Positions 26,901 through 37,822 of a DNA stretch of 64,000 nt are shown in pieces. Position 1 is the stretch's first letter. Each line of letters starts with the position of its first letter. The notes beneath the pieces were generated by a model that saw only the letters and a program-made list of their open reading frames with translations, made no database searches and was not told the DNA's origin. This stretch comes from Nomia melanderi. Lineage: Eukaryota > Arthropoda > Insecta > Hymenoptera > Halictidae. The stretch lies in NCBI RefSeq assembly GCF_051020985.1, contig NC_135007.1, positions 17,454,501 through 17,518,500 on the forward strand, written 5' to 3'. A program made the position numbers and the translations under genes.

Positions 26901-29900
26901 TCTTTCATTAGTTCATCGGCTTTTCATTCGTTTAAGAGGCCGCCGGGTCGTCGAACTAATAAAGTTTCAGCCCCCCGGAGTTTACGACGCGGTAAAACGA
27001 CCGCCACGACGAGTTCGCTCGCGCGGAAACAGTCTACTAAGTGCGGGGGTGGAAGAGAAAGCCACGCATAATCGGCTGTAAAAATAATGCTGCTCCTGCA
27101 CCGCGCTGACCAAAGCAAACAATCGAACGATCGCACGGTTAACGGACACCGTTTCCCAGATAGAGTCCCGGGTTCTTTCGAAAGAATTGGAATCGAACGA
27201 TTGGCTTATCTTGTCGATATAAAATATGGAATTAAAATCGACAATTATTGTTCTCGTGAAAATAATCCTCGACGTTCAAGTCGAACTCCAGGAGAATCTC
27301 CCGGGCAGAAATCCGACTGGCCCGCAACTTCTCGTGCCGCGAACCGTAAAAAATCGAGCGTATGCTCGGTATCCAATCGAAGCCAATTAAAACCCCACCG
27401 ATCCAGCGTGTCCGAGCGAATTTCGTCCTGCACACTCACGGATCGATCCGCCGGCGACCCCGCTGCCATCCAATTCGATATCCTAAATCCGCGGTACTTG
27501 AACCGTCAACAATCGCCAAATCCGCGAGCGTGTACCGTCGGTATTGTGCCCATTATATTTCGCAATAACCGCGAAGTCGGACGAAAATAATGGTCTCCGA
27601 GGGGCGGAGTGGCACGATATCGTTGCGCGGAGTCTCCGAGCTGTACACCGGAACTCCTCTCACCCCTGCGCGACGGATTCGAGGATCCGCGAGCCGTTCG
27701 AGCCGTTGCCGACGCGGCCGATATCGCGGAACGAGCAGTTTTCCCGGGGATTTCGTGTCCGCCGCGTTTTTCGACCGAGGGAAATCAGTTTGCCCCGCGA
27801 CCCAACCTTATCTGGAAGCACCCGGTTGTTCGCCGCTACGAGCCGGATGCCAGCGATGCAGGAAACGCCTCGGAAGTGCCCCTTTCGACAAGAATCGTTG
27901 ACGTTTAGCTCGGACGTTGTGCAGGATCAGGTGCTATCTTCTCGGATGTTTTCGAGGATCTTTTGTAGCGCGCGGGGTGCTATCCTCACTTTCTTGAGTT
28001 TTTCTGGGAAAGTCTTCTTCAGAACTTCCAAGGATCTTGCGTCTGTCGAGCATTGGTAATTTGGATCTGGAGAATGTTCGTTGGGTGCTTCGAGGGCTAT
28101 CGCTTCAGCAACGTTTCTGGCGTTGTCATGTGAAAGCTAGCTGATGTTTTAATGAATCGAATAAACGATAAGGTAATTGAATCGAATGAACGACTCGTGA
28201 TCCTCGATTTCGCTTCCCGTGGTACGGAAGCTAAATTCGGAGTGACCGGATACACTTCAAGTAAGTTTGATCCCCATTGTTTCATTCGCCTCAGCGATTA
28301 TCCCCGTCACGAGCAGAGACTTCAGAGTTCAAACGGATCACGGCCAGGTTCCATTTTGTTGGTCGACTGCATCGGGCAAGATGTCGTCCTTGATCACGTC
28401 TTCGAGGATCTCGTTACCTTCGCGGTTCCGTTCCAGGGAACGTGGAAGGAAAAGAACGGTTTACGTCTGCTAGACGCGTCTCGTTCGCGGACTCGATGAC
28501 TCGATTCCTCTGTTCCGTATAACGAGCAAATTTTCTGCGCTAATACATTCCAAGTAGAACGAGGAGACCTCGGTCGGACGTCTCAAGAAAAACGTGATTG
28601 TTTTTCGGGGAGGTTCTTCCGACCGTTGGTGCGCCAGGATTGAAAAACAAAGGAAGATTTGATCCTGGGAATACGTGGGTGGCGTGGTAAAAAGGAAAAC
28701 AGATAAATATTGGGTCACTGCATAACTACTGTCGCCGCTCGAAGCAAACTTTCAATGCGAGATGTTAATGCTCGCGAGAATTCTTATTTCTGAAGCAACT
28801 CTTAGGTTTCTTCTCGAACTAACGTCTATTACTTAGACTGGAGTGGCTCATTGAATACCAAAACCGAACTTTCACTATCAACTTTTCATATTCCAATTTA
28901 AAAACACCTACACATAATGATTCGAATAATCCGAAAGAGCATTGAAGCAATCCAAATAAATGATAGTTAAAAAACATTGCAACTCGAAGGAGTATTCCGA
29001 AAATATTCCACTAACTCGAAGGAATGATACTCGAAGAATACAGAAGCAATCTGAATAAATACCGACTATTTTATGCACGGAGATTCGCGTAAAATCGGAG
29101 ATCGAAATTCAAGCAATATATCGGGGAAACGGAATGAGATATCGAGCAAGAATCTCGCGGTGCGATTGTTGATTTATCCGAGCTCGAAAGTTGCTGCTCC
29201 TCCACCGAAAAATATTCCGGCTCCCTTTCGCCAGTTATTCTTCCGAATTGTCGTAGGATCTCCGGCCCTTTTCGTTTCCAGGCGCGTAACTTTTCATCGG
29301 CGCCTGAATATTTCATCGTGTGACGCAAGGTTACCGCCAACGACCGAAGACAAACGGAAAGAACGACGAAACGAGCCCGGTAACTCGATTGCGACGAATT
29401 GCCGGGCCCTTGATCGACCACGCTCTCCCTCTTGTTACGGTGCTTCCATTTATCTTCCCGCTCCACGGCGAGTTTCCAAGGAGATCGTTAATTAGCCGCT
29501 ACAATGATCGATCGATCGTACGAATTCCTTTGATTAGAGATTAATTCTTCGTTCCTCGTTGCGGGAAACGGACGGCCGGGAACCTGATTCACCGGATCCG
29601 AGTTTCCTTCTTAATTCGTCGGTCGGTCGGTCGATTAATCAATCGATTCAATTAATCGGCGAGCTAGGCTTCTGATAGCTTTCTTCGCCGGTTCGTCGGT
29701 CGAGGTTTCGAGTAGTTTCGAATTTACCACTCGCTTTCCTCGCTTCTTTAAATTTCATTGAAACAATTTCACTTCTGAAGTTTCAGAAATATCAATCGAA
29801 CGCATTGACATATCGATTCATTAACGAACTTCTCAAAAAGGAAACCTTATCTTATTAATAATGAGGAGAAAAGGAATCGGGAATAAGTCATTTCGACTTG

Positions 29901-30573
29901 TCCGATAGTTTCAGCGCCGGAACTTTCGCGATCTTAGTTGAAAACTCGGCTCGAAGTTCGCGGGAACGAGTGTTTTTCGCGAGAACCCGAAGGGAACGGA
30001 AGAAAATGCGATCGAAGAAAGTTATAACGTTAAGAAGCAACATTTCCGTATGTCAGAATTCAGCTCCGGCTCCTCATGAATTATTTACGTCGGGGTGTTT
30101 TCCTTCTGGTCGCGGCGGCCTAGGTTCCAAGTCCCGTGTCCCGGCGTTTCTTATCCCGTCCCCGATAATGGAATACTTGTATCGCTTATACGTAACATCG
30201 AAAGCTAAATTATTTATGCACCTGCTCCGGTGCGGTTGTGCACCGATCGTTGCATTAAACATGTCAGTACGCGACCTGTTTCCAGGCTCTGATTGTTTCT
30301 GACTGCCGCGGCCCGAAATGGACCTCTAAAAGATTCAGCTACCTCGAATTACCGTCAATCTGTCCGCTCCGCCATTAGCTCGATGCGTAAACCGTGAATA
30401 AAAGACGCGGATGATTAATCATTGATCGAATTCAGCTGTTGTTTCGCGTCGGTGGAGAGAAACTGGTTGCTGGGCAGCACGGTCGTTTTCCTGTGTGCTG
30501 CCGAGGATTAGTCGTTAATTAGGCATGAGTCTTATCATCGAGGAATAACAAGTTGATTATTAACTCGATGATT
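23943..30573. other. No gene recognised
   Basis: Unique DNA with several overlapping frames (27087-28499) that carry no recognised domain. AT-rich stretches at 26600-26860 and 28720-29060. The TCGG/ATTA palindrome at 29.6 kb is the main structure. Confidence 0.55.
29619..29658. repeat. TCGG tandem joined to an ATTA-rich palindrome
   Basis: Three TCGG units (29619-29630) run into inverted CGATTAAT (29632-29639) and ATTAATCG (29651-29658) around an AATCGATT core. ATTA is the homeodomain core motif; any regulatory role is inference. Confidence 0.6.
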
Positions 30574-30608
30574 TGCAAAGTTCAAGTTGAATCAACTTGC
30601 ATTTTGCA
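30574..30608. repeat. Imperfect hairpin, 16-bp arms, 3-nt loop
   Basis: TGCAAAGTTCAAGTTG pairs with CAACTTGCATTTTGCA at 14 of 16 positions around AAT. Confidence 0.8.
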
Positions 30609-31455
30609 TCTAGGGAACTTGGAATACAGTATCTGGAAACGAATATATCGGAATCTAGGAAATCCAGTATCTAAAATCAGCAAAATCCTGATACAATCTG
30701 CAATTACACGAAGGACATTACAGGAATTTTGTACGAGGTAATGAAAATGTTCTCCGTGCCCTTCGTAAATTATACGACGATAAAGTTACAGCGTCTTACC
30801 ACGGAAGGGAGAGCCAGCTTTCACTCGACCCGTGTTTTATTTAAAGTTCAACCGACAATTCCGCCTCGTCCCCTATCATTAGAAGCAATAAGTTCCCCGT
30901 TCGAATTTCTTTTTCACGAGAACCGGGCCCAATGAATGTATAATTCCACGCGCGCGTTTAAAACTAACTGGTCGGTATATCGCTCTGAAGTGACCCGCGC
31001 ACGCCAAGTTACACGCCGCCGGAACGACCTCGTAAAGAATGCCGACTGTAACGCGGGGAAACGGTGTAGACGCCCTCCCCACTCTATTAATATTCATTGT
31101 AACGCGAATAGCACGGTAAATTGTTGTTTAAATGTCATTTGCGTAGCGGCCGCCGATCGTTCGTAACGTTTACCCAATCGCGCGATCGTCCCCGAAAATC
31201 CGATAGCGGCCGACCGTTATGTAAATGGCGGACGACTCCGCCGAGCCGCCATTGCGTCGGCCGACCGGCCCGCCGTGCGTTTCCTCGAGACTCCGCCGTC
31301 GGACTCTTCGACTCCAGTTTGCAGCATTGTAAAGAGCAATTGATCGCTCTCTGTTTCTTTGATGCTTTCTTTCTTTGTATTTCTCTCCGTTCAGATTCCG
31401 AAAATGCGTCTTTCCGTTCTCCGTTCCTCAATTTCGAAATGACCGTTTCGTTCTC

Positions 31456-31475
31456 TGAAATACTGCAGTATTTCA
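31456..31475. repeat. Perfect 20-bp palindrome
   Basis: TGAAATACTGCAGTATTTCA is its own reverse complement, centred on a PstI-type CTGCAG. Confidence 0.92.
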
Positions 31476-31892
31476 TTTCTATGAAAAACTGCGCGCACCG
31501 GGGATTGAAACGAAGTGAGCAAAATTAACAGATTCGAACGATCGCGCGTAATATTTCCCTCGAGCGTTCACCGTACCAGATAACTGGGGCCGGGATATTT
31601 CGCCGGAATATTGTAAACGACGAATCAGCAACAGCGCGGACGCGTCACTTAGTGACGTTTATTCGATGATGTATTTGTTTCGATACGGTCGTTTAATGGC
31701 AAAGAAAATAGAGGGAAAAAGGAACGGCGTGGATAAATCGAGACCGCCACTTCATTCATCTTTCCTATTTGCCTTTGTTATTCGTTTTTCCAATAGTCGG
31801 TGCGTGTATTCTGCTACACGTTTACTAAGTCCTTATTTTCTAATATTTTAAAGCTTATCGTATCGTTGAACCATGCTTTATATTTTCTTCAG

Positions 31893-32107
31893 AAGAACCC
31901 AACCCCCCTTTGAAAACTGAAACGGCACATTTCGACGCAACCTACTCGAATAAGAAATACCTCCGATCAATCGTATTCGTCTCGAAGCCAGACCTCCGAT
32001 TTCAAAATGGCGTCAAGAGGAGCGCGCGACGCTCCGGACCCTTTGAACCCGATAAATTTCAGGGAAACAATTCCGGGAGTCGTCTCGGAGGACGCCTTTT
32101 CAGTTTC
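31893..32107 (+). other. Possible exon holding a start codon (ATG at 32007)
   Basis: The acceptor TATATTTTCTTCAG ends at 31892 and is one of the best in the window. Inside the exon an ATG at 32007 sits in strong context (CAAAATGG) and reads MASRGARDAPDPLNPI onward until an in-frame TGA at 32109-32111. A donor-like GTGAGA begins at 32108, so splicing there would remove the stop. A second frame stays open right through to 32173. Either a 5' exon with a short N-terminal coding part, or chance. Confidence 0.22.
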
Positions 32108-32111
32108 GTGA

Positions 32112-35100
32112 GAAGTCTCCGCTCCGCTTTTCGATCTCCGGTGGCTGCTACGCTTCGTCGTCGCGTTCGTTGAAATATCGCGGGCGCGCGAGACGCGTCT
32201 GGGTCCTCGGGATTCCGTCGACGGAGGATCTCGGAGCGACCGAGAGGGCGGACGGAGCCGAGTTACTTGTTGAGCGGGCGTCTGTTCACGTGAAACAGGA
32301 TACAGTCGACCCGGGGGGCGAAAGAGGGTCGGTCCGGAGTACCCAGGAAATTAGATCACCGTGGAGGATTGAAGGGCCCTCCTGCCACGGCGGAGACAGT
32401 CGGAAAGGCAGCGCCGGAAAATGCATTCCCGGACGGCGAATACAAGCCAAGCCTTTCGATTTCAAAGTGGTATCGATCGACACCTGCCCTGCATCGAGGA
32501 CACGTCACCTCGGCAGAGACGGTTTCCTACCTTTTCGATCCCTGTTCGATCGTTTTAATCAAATTCAGACTTCTGCGGGATTCTTTACATTCGAAGGGAG
32601 AATTTCTGTGGGAAGTGGTTCTCGTTGCGGGTTAAGTTGATTGGTAAGCTTTAGTCTTGGAGGAGTTATCGCTTGTGAATAGGCAGAATAGTCAATGCGG
32701 TGAAGTCGGTTTTTTGATATTTTCCTGATTTCTGTACATTTTAACGGAATAAATAATATTCTGTTTAGTTTTTCAAGGATTCATTTCTTCATTTTCTCTA
32801 GGCCAATAGCTTACTATTCTCTTTACAGCTTCCGAATATATTGTATAATCATTTCAGAAGCCAAAACATTCATTTTCTCGATTTTTCTTTTCTGGACTGA
32901 ACCGCGTTGGCTTCCTAGCAGCAAAACAACTGTTCCAAATCCACCAGCGACACAGATCTGCCGACGGAGTTAATAAAACGGATTATTGATACTTTCCCCC
33001 AAGGAATTTTGTAACCCGTGTAACACTGGATCGCGAAGGGCCGCGTTTAGGTAGCGACTTTACGCGAGCCACGAAAAGAAAGGCGGCTGGGGCGATGTTT
33101 TTATTAGCTCTAGCCAGGCGAGAAGTGTAGAGAGCAAGCAATACCATTAACCGGCAGACCCCTAAACTTGGCGAACTCAATCCCATTTCGCCTCGGTGGG
33201 AGGAACGGGATTTCCAGGCCTGTTCCCGGCGCGCCGGATCAAACCCGCCGCCGCAGCCGCCAACGCTCGTTCAACAAGAAAAGAAACGTCCTTCCCTTTT
33301 CGCCTAACGTTGCCGATTTTACGTCGCCGCGGGCTCGCGCTGTTGCCCGACCAAACTCAATTCCGATACCGAACACCGTGTAGAAGCCGAAACTGCGGTC
33401 GAACCTTCGAGGTCCTGTGACGAGGCCGACTCGATACTCGATTTTACTTCGACCGAGCTGGCTGCTTCGCAAATTTCTGCTGTTTCTGTTCGGAATATCG
33501 TTAACTACTGGTAATTGCAGTAGCAGTCGATTACGCGATTAACAGTTTAGATAAATCTAGGCTTGAGAAGAAATTTTTCAAATGCACTCGCGAAATTTGA
33601 TCGTACAGATTTTCGGAAATTATCCAATTTCAGTTCAAGAATCTAGATCAATGAATTTCAATTTTCTCAACGTTCTGAGACATCTAGAAGGCGAGAAATA
33701 AATTGATCGAGGTCGTGCTGTATGATTTTAGCGTTTCTCAAATCCCCGATTGAATTATCTGATAGGATTATCGCTCTCTGAATAGAAGCATTCGTAAGAT
33801 TTAATATCTCCGCTATGTTGAATCAGGTCGTGAATATTTTAAACGAAAAAATTTGAAAAACGAAAGAAGCGGAATTGAAAATTTTCCGAAGCCTACGTTT
33901 TCTGTTTTCTTTTCTCTCGGCCAAGTTCTTTCTTTGTCGCGATTGTTGCGACCAGTTATTCGAAGTTTGATCGATAAATCGTTCCCGTTCCATTGACTCC
34001 GGTCGAAGGTGTTGACCGTCTCCGTTGGACAACAATTTTTCGTTCACGGTAACAAACGGTTTTTGCCACGCGACGAAAGATCCAGGACGCGATGACAGAG
34101 CCATCGAATGGAATAAATGGCGCGAATACGATGGCATGAAAAAAGAATCCATCCGAAACAACGACTTTCAATTAAAAGCTTTTCCGCTCGCTCGCGTCTA
34201 TAATTTACCGGCGGCCTCTGTATTGTATGCACGCGCGTGTATACGTGCCGGATTGATTGAAAATTTCTTCGATTGTTTCGAGGAGTTTCGCTTCGTTTAA
34301 TCGAACGTCGAGTAATTACGTGTTGCCTGGTATTCTTGTTAACTTTCTATCACTTTTAAGTGCATTCGTTTATAATTCTTACTCGTGCGTCGTCACACAA
34401 GCGACGTTAAAAAGAAGGAATAATCTCTTAATTCCACGATGGAGGGACGAACTTCGGTTACATAAGCATAATAATTTTTAATGTTGCTAATCAGAGTTAG
34501 AACGGTTCTTTATATTTTTGCTATTGAACTAAGAATATCAGTTTTGCAACATTTTTTGCTCGAGAGAACAATCTGTAGATGTCAACCCAGTTTCGCCATA
34601 AAACACACCGCGTATATAAAAATGTGTGTATATTCGAGTTACACAATAGGGGCAGTATTTAATCGAACAACTCAATTGTCTGCAGTAGCTGACCGGAATA
34701 ATGTCACGCCGCTTCCACCGGGGCGGACGCCAAAAACGCGTCGGGAATAATAGCCAGAATAATATGCAAATTCGATATAATATTTTACGAAACCCCGGTA
34801 CAATAAACTGACAAGACAATATAGAATACCACAAATGGTCGTACAATCAACAATACTCTCCAAAAAACGGGAAAAACGAGACAAAATTCATTCCGCGCCG
34901 GACAGGAATACAAATAACCAAATATTTCTCTTCGCGCTGCGAGTAATTTCCTTCGTCAGCGATATACAAACGTATTCAATCTTGCGATAAACGATTCTTC
35001 TGATTCCCCAAATCGCATAATCTTCGGTTCAATCTCCACTTCATTCGCGGAACAATCGGAGAAATACGAACGAAACGAAATAACGAATCGTTTCGCTAGT

Positions 35101-35259
35101 TTGCCACCTGAAATTCCTCGCTTCCGCTGCGATTTTCCGCGTCTACGAGAGAACGGTCCACGATAATCGTACGAAACCGGTGCCCGCGAAGTGTCGGATT
35201 ACCAAAATTCACTGCGACCGTGAATTTAGAGCGGGTCGTGGTATTTTCTGGCGATAATC
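32112..35259. other. No gene recognised
   Basis: CpG-rich frames at 32170-32640 give way to AT-rich DNA at 32640-32900 and 33480-33860. A TATATAAAA string at 34614-34622 has no clear gene behind it. The last 100 bases may be the 3' UTR of the HMG-box gene. Confidence 0.55.
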
Positions 35260-35553
35260 CTAATTCCTCCTGGCGGCGGCCTTCGCCCGGCGTCTTCGCT
35301 GCTCGGACGCAGCTCGCACGTAACGACGTTTGTCCGCCATCTCCATCGATACCCAGTGTTCCGCGGCGATCCTCGCGATCACTTGGGACGGGCAATCGTT
35401 CTCGTATCGGTCGCGCAGCTCCCAGTAATAATGGATGAAAGGGTTGATCGAACGACAGACGTTGCCCCTCGTTTTGTCGCTACGACGTGTTCGACGGATG
35501 TTACCGGACTCCCACGATCGGACCACGCGCGTCGATTTTACGGGTAACCGCAT
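35260..35553 (-). CDS. Small arginine-rich HMG-box protein, MST-HMG/protamine-like
   Basis: This is a complete intronless ORF of 97 residues. The ATG is at 35553-35551 with an A at -3; the first in-frame upstream stop is TAA at 35595-35593, so this is the first Met; the stop is TAG at 35262-35260. Residues 1-35 are a basic tail with RRTRR at 20-24. Residues 36-82 look like an HMG box: INPFIHYYWELRDRY at 36-50, then IARIAAEHWVSM at 59-70, then DKRRYVRAA at 74-82. The conserved Pro38-Phe39, Trp67, Lys75 and Tyr78 are in the expected positions. A basic tail follows (RRRR at 86-89, ending ARRN). I count 21 Arg, 4 Lys and two Cys (33, 54). About two thirds of third positions are G or C. Known family: MST-HMG-box proteins package DNA in insect sperm nuclei. 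Inference: a DNA-binding sperm or chromatin protein. It could instead be a divergent general HMG-box protein. No polyA signal is obvious. Confidence 0.77.
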   Translation of the reverse strand: MRLPVKSTRVVRSWESGNIRRTRRSDKTRGNVCRSINPFIHYYWELRDRYENDCPSQVIARIAAEHWVSMEMADKRRYVRAASEQRRRRAKAAARRN

Positions 35554-35595
35554 TGTCGATGCGTTTGCAGCGTCGATACGGGTGTGGATATTTTA

Positions 35596-36780
35596 GGCGA
35601 ATATGTCTTACTGCGGAATTTTGTGTGCAACTACCTATTTTTCGATAGCGACGGCCTAGAGCTGTGGATATTTCGACGACCGATTTGAAGTTTCCGGAGA
35701 ACGATAGCTAATCGATACATAGCTTTTCGTTTTTGTTCTTTCCTCGTATACAGGGTAACCAGTTATTAAAGCATCTGTTTTATATTCGGTAATAACGATG
35801 CGATGAAACATCTACCGTTTCATCGAATATTCTTCTAACGCATTGAATATTCAAAATCCATTATAACTTGGTCTAATTAATATGGAAAGTTCGAAAGAGA
35901 TTTTCCAGCGAGCAGACGACAAATATTCAGGTTACTGTGGTATTAAAGCTCGACTTACATAGCGCTGCGAGTGTCAGGAATATCCCGGTTGCTGGGAAGA
36001 CCGTCGGAAGCCTCCTGATTGAATTTGTTTCGCGCGTACGGATCCTCTCCCGCCCGGAGACCTCCTCTCGAGACGTACCTTGAAAGAAAAATCGGTTCCG
36101 GGATATTATTCGAAAGTTCCCCGGCGAAGCCAACGAGCCGTGAAAGCATCGAAGATAAAATCTCGTTACGGGCTCCGATCCTTCGGAATAATTAACGCCA
36201 GTTCCGAAACTCGGAATCCGTAAACTCGGCTCGCGTTAATACTGGATATCACGGGGACGTCTTTTCGACCATTTAACAATGCATACGACCGACACTGGTT
36301 ATTAGTATTCAGTTCTCGATACCCGGCCGCGGGAGGCGGCTGCATCCTAACTACTTCGCAAATACTTTTCATCACTGTTTCGTCAAAGTTCTACATTAGT
36401 TTCCCGCTCCGCCTCGTTATACATGCGATAAATGCCTCTCCCTGCCTCCTGAATAAATCTGTACCTGGTTACGTGCTCCCGTCATCGAGATAATGTTTCC
36501 AGCCTTTCAAACGTGAACTCGCGGCTACTGATTTCTAGGCGGTGATAGCCTTATTTTCGAAAAATTCAGAAAAACTAAGAAATTCAGATTTTTATACGAA
36601 ACTGAAAGATCTTTATGCAATCATATGAAATCTGCGATCTAATAATTAGCATCTGATCGTACGATGATAAGGTTTTGTCGTAGAATAATTGAATGTAACA
36701 TTGTTAAAAGACAATAACGCCAATGACAAGACGAAAACTGTGGGATTGTCGAGCGACTACTGGTATGAAATAATCGTTAC
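35596..36780. other. Upstream region of the HMG-box gene; downstream intron of the orphan exon
   Basis: Should hold the HMG-box gene's promoter; no TATA box is evident. Two small minus frames (35955-36149, which passes a CAAG|GTACGT donor at codon 24, and 36166-36375) are unrecognised. GTATACAGGGTAACC at 35746-35760 weakly resembles the string at 197-213. Confidence 0.5.
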
Positions 36781-36950
36781 CCTTGCTCGTCGAAGTAGTT
36801 CCATGTCACCCGAGGATCCGGAGTGGGCGCGGGCAGCAGCTCAGACGACATCACAATGGCGGTGCCATCTGGATCCACATAGTTGCCGGAATTTCCGGCG
36901 GAGAGGGCCAACGAGGCCGGCTCCTTCAGTCGCAGCGCTCTGTTTTCGTT
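36781..36950 (-). CDS. Internal coding exon, 170 bp, of an unidentified gene
   Basis: On the minus strand a pyrimidine-rich acceptor (TTTGCTTACAG) precedes 36950, and a donor follows 36781 (CAAGG|GTAACG). Only one frame is open between them; the other two contain stops. The open frame gives 56 codons plus two bases, so the exon starts in phase 0 and ends in phase 2. By hand count about seven in ten third positions are G or C, well above the surroundings. The peptide has a polar, proline-containing middle (NYVDPDGTAIVM, then LLPAPTPDPR) and ends VTWNYFDEQG. I do not recognise it. The spacing of F and G at the end is loosely like the entry to a ZU5 domain (as in UNC-5 receptors), but that is a guess. 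The partner exons were not identified. The HMG-box ORF lies 1.2 kb downstream on the same strand. Confidence 0.66.
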
Positions 36951-37442
36951 CTGTAAGCAAACAAAGATCCTCCTGAAAGCGGGTTATTAAATTTTCTGCC
37001 GGAATTCAGCCGCTCCTGGCAAACACTGTCCTCAAAGAACCTGGACTCCGTGTAAAGCGTTTCGTTACGCTGCTAATACAGATTATTAGGTCCAAGCTTA
37101 TTAATATAAATTCCGAATATTACACTGTCTTACGTTTACCGTGTCTGCGAGGTGATAGATCTAGAAGACTGATGAATTTCTTCGAGAAAAAGGAGATTCG
37201 CGTCGTCAGAATTCTTTTACTTGTTGAGTCAACCACGTGACTTTAATAATCGTCCAAAAACAAAGACTACGTACGAGATCTTTCAAAGAAAATTCAACGT
37301 CAAAGACAATCAAGTACAAAGCCCAGAACTCGCAAGATTCTATAATCGAAAAATCCGCAAAAAATCCAACCGTCCGTCTCACCGGCGAACAGTCGATCTC
37401 CTATGGTTGCGTCTACATCAAAGTTATCTCCGGATGTCAGTG

Positions 37443-37515
37443 TCGATGCAAGAAGCCCTAGCCCTTCGCAGCTATTTAGCTAGCGAAGTCTTTAGTTGGC
37501 TTCGATGCAAGAAGC
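37443..37515 (+). repeat. 14-bp exact direct repeat, 59 bp apart
   Basis: TCGATGCAAGAAGC at 37443-37456 and 37502-37515, in low-CpG DNA. Confidence 0.7.
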
Positions 37516-37782
37516 AGTTGTACGGTGACGCTGGTGGAAGACAGACGGAAACGTGGAGCAAGAGAGAGAGGTCATTGCACGCCGGGGCTCTTCGCATTGA
37601 CACATCATCGAGATACGCCGTATTGATTCTGAATCGATACGGAGTCGCGAGGCACTTCGTATCTACCGGTGGCAGCCTTTGTGCTTCTCCTGGCCCGACC
37701 CGGCCCTCGTATTGTGCCGCGCAACCGTTGTATATGGGTCATCGAATTTTCCTCATCGACTTCCCATCCAGAGATCCCCGGA

Positions 37783-37822
37783 CCTGCCTGCCTGCCTGCC
37801 TGCCTGTCCGTCTGTCTGTCCC
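37783..37822. repeat. Tetramer microsatellite (CCTG)6 with TCYG tail
   Basis: Six perfect CCTG units at 37783-37806, followed by TCCG TCTG TCTG TCCC. It lies inside a chance 253-codon frame, where it gives a repetitive Leu-Pro-Ala-Cys peptide. Confidence 0.95.
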
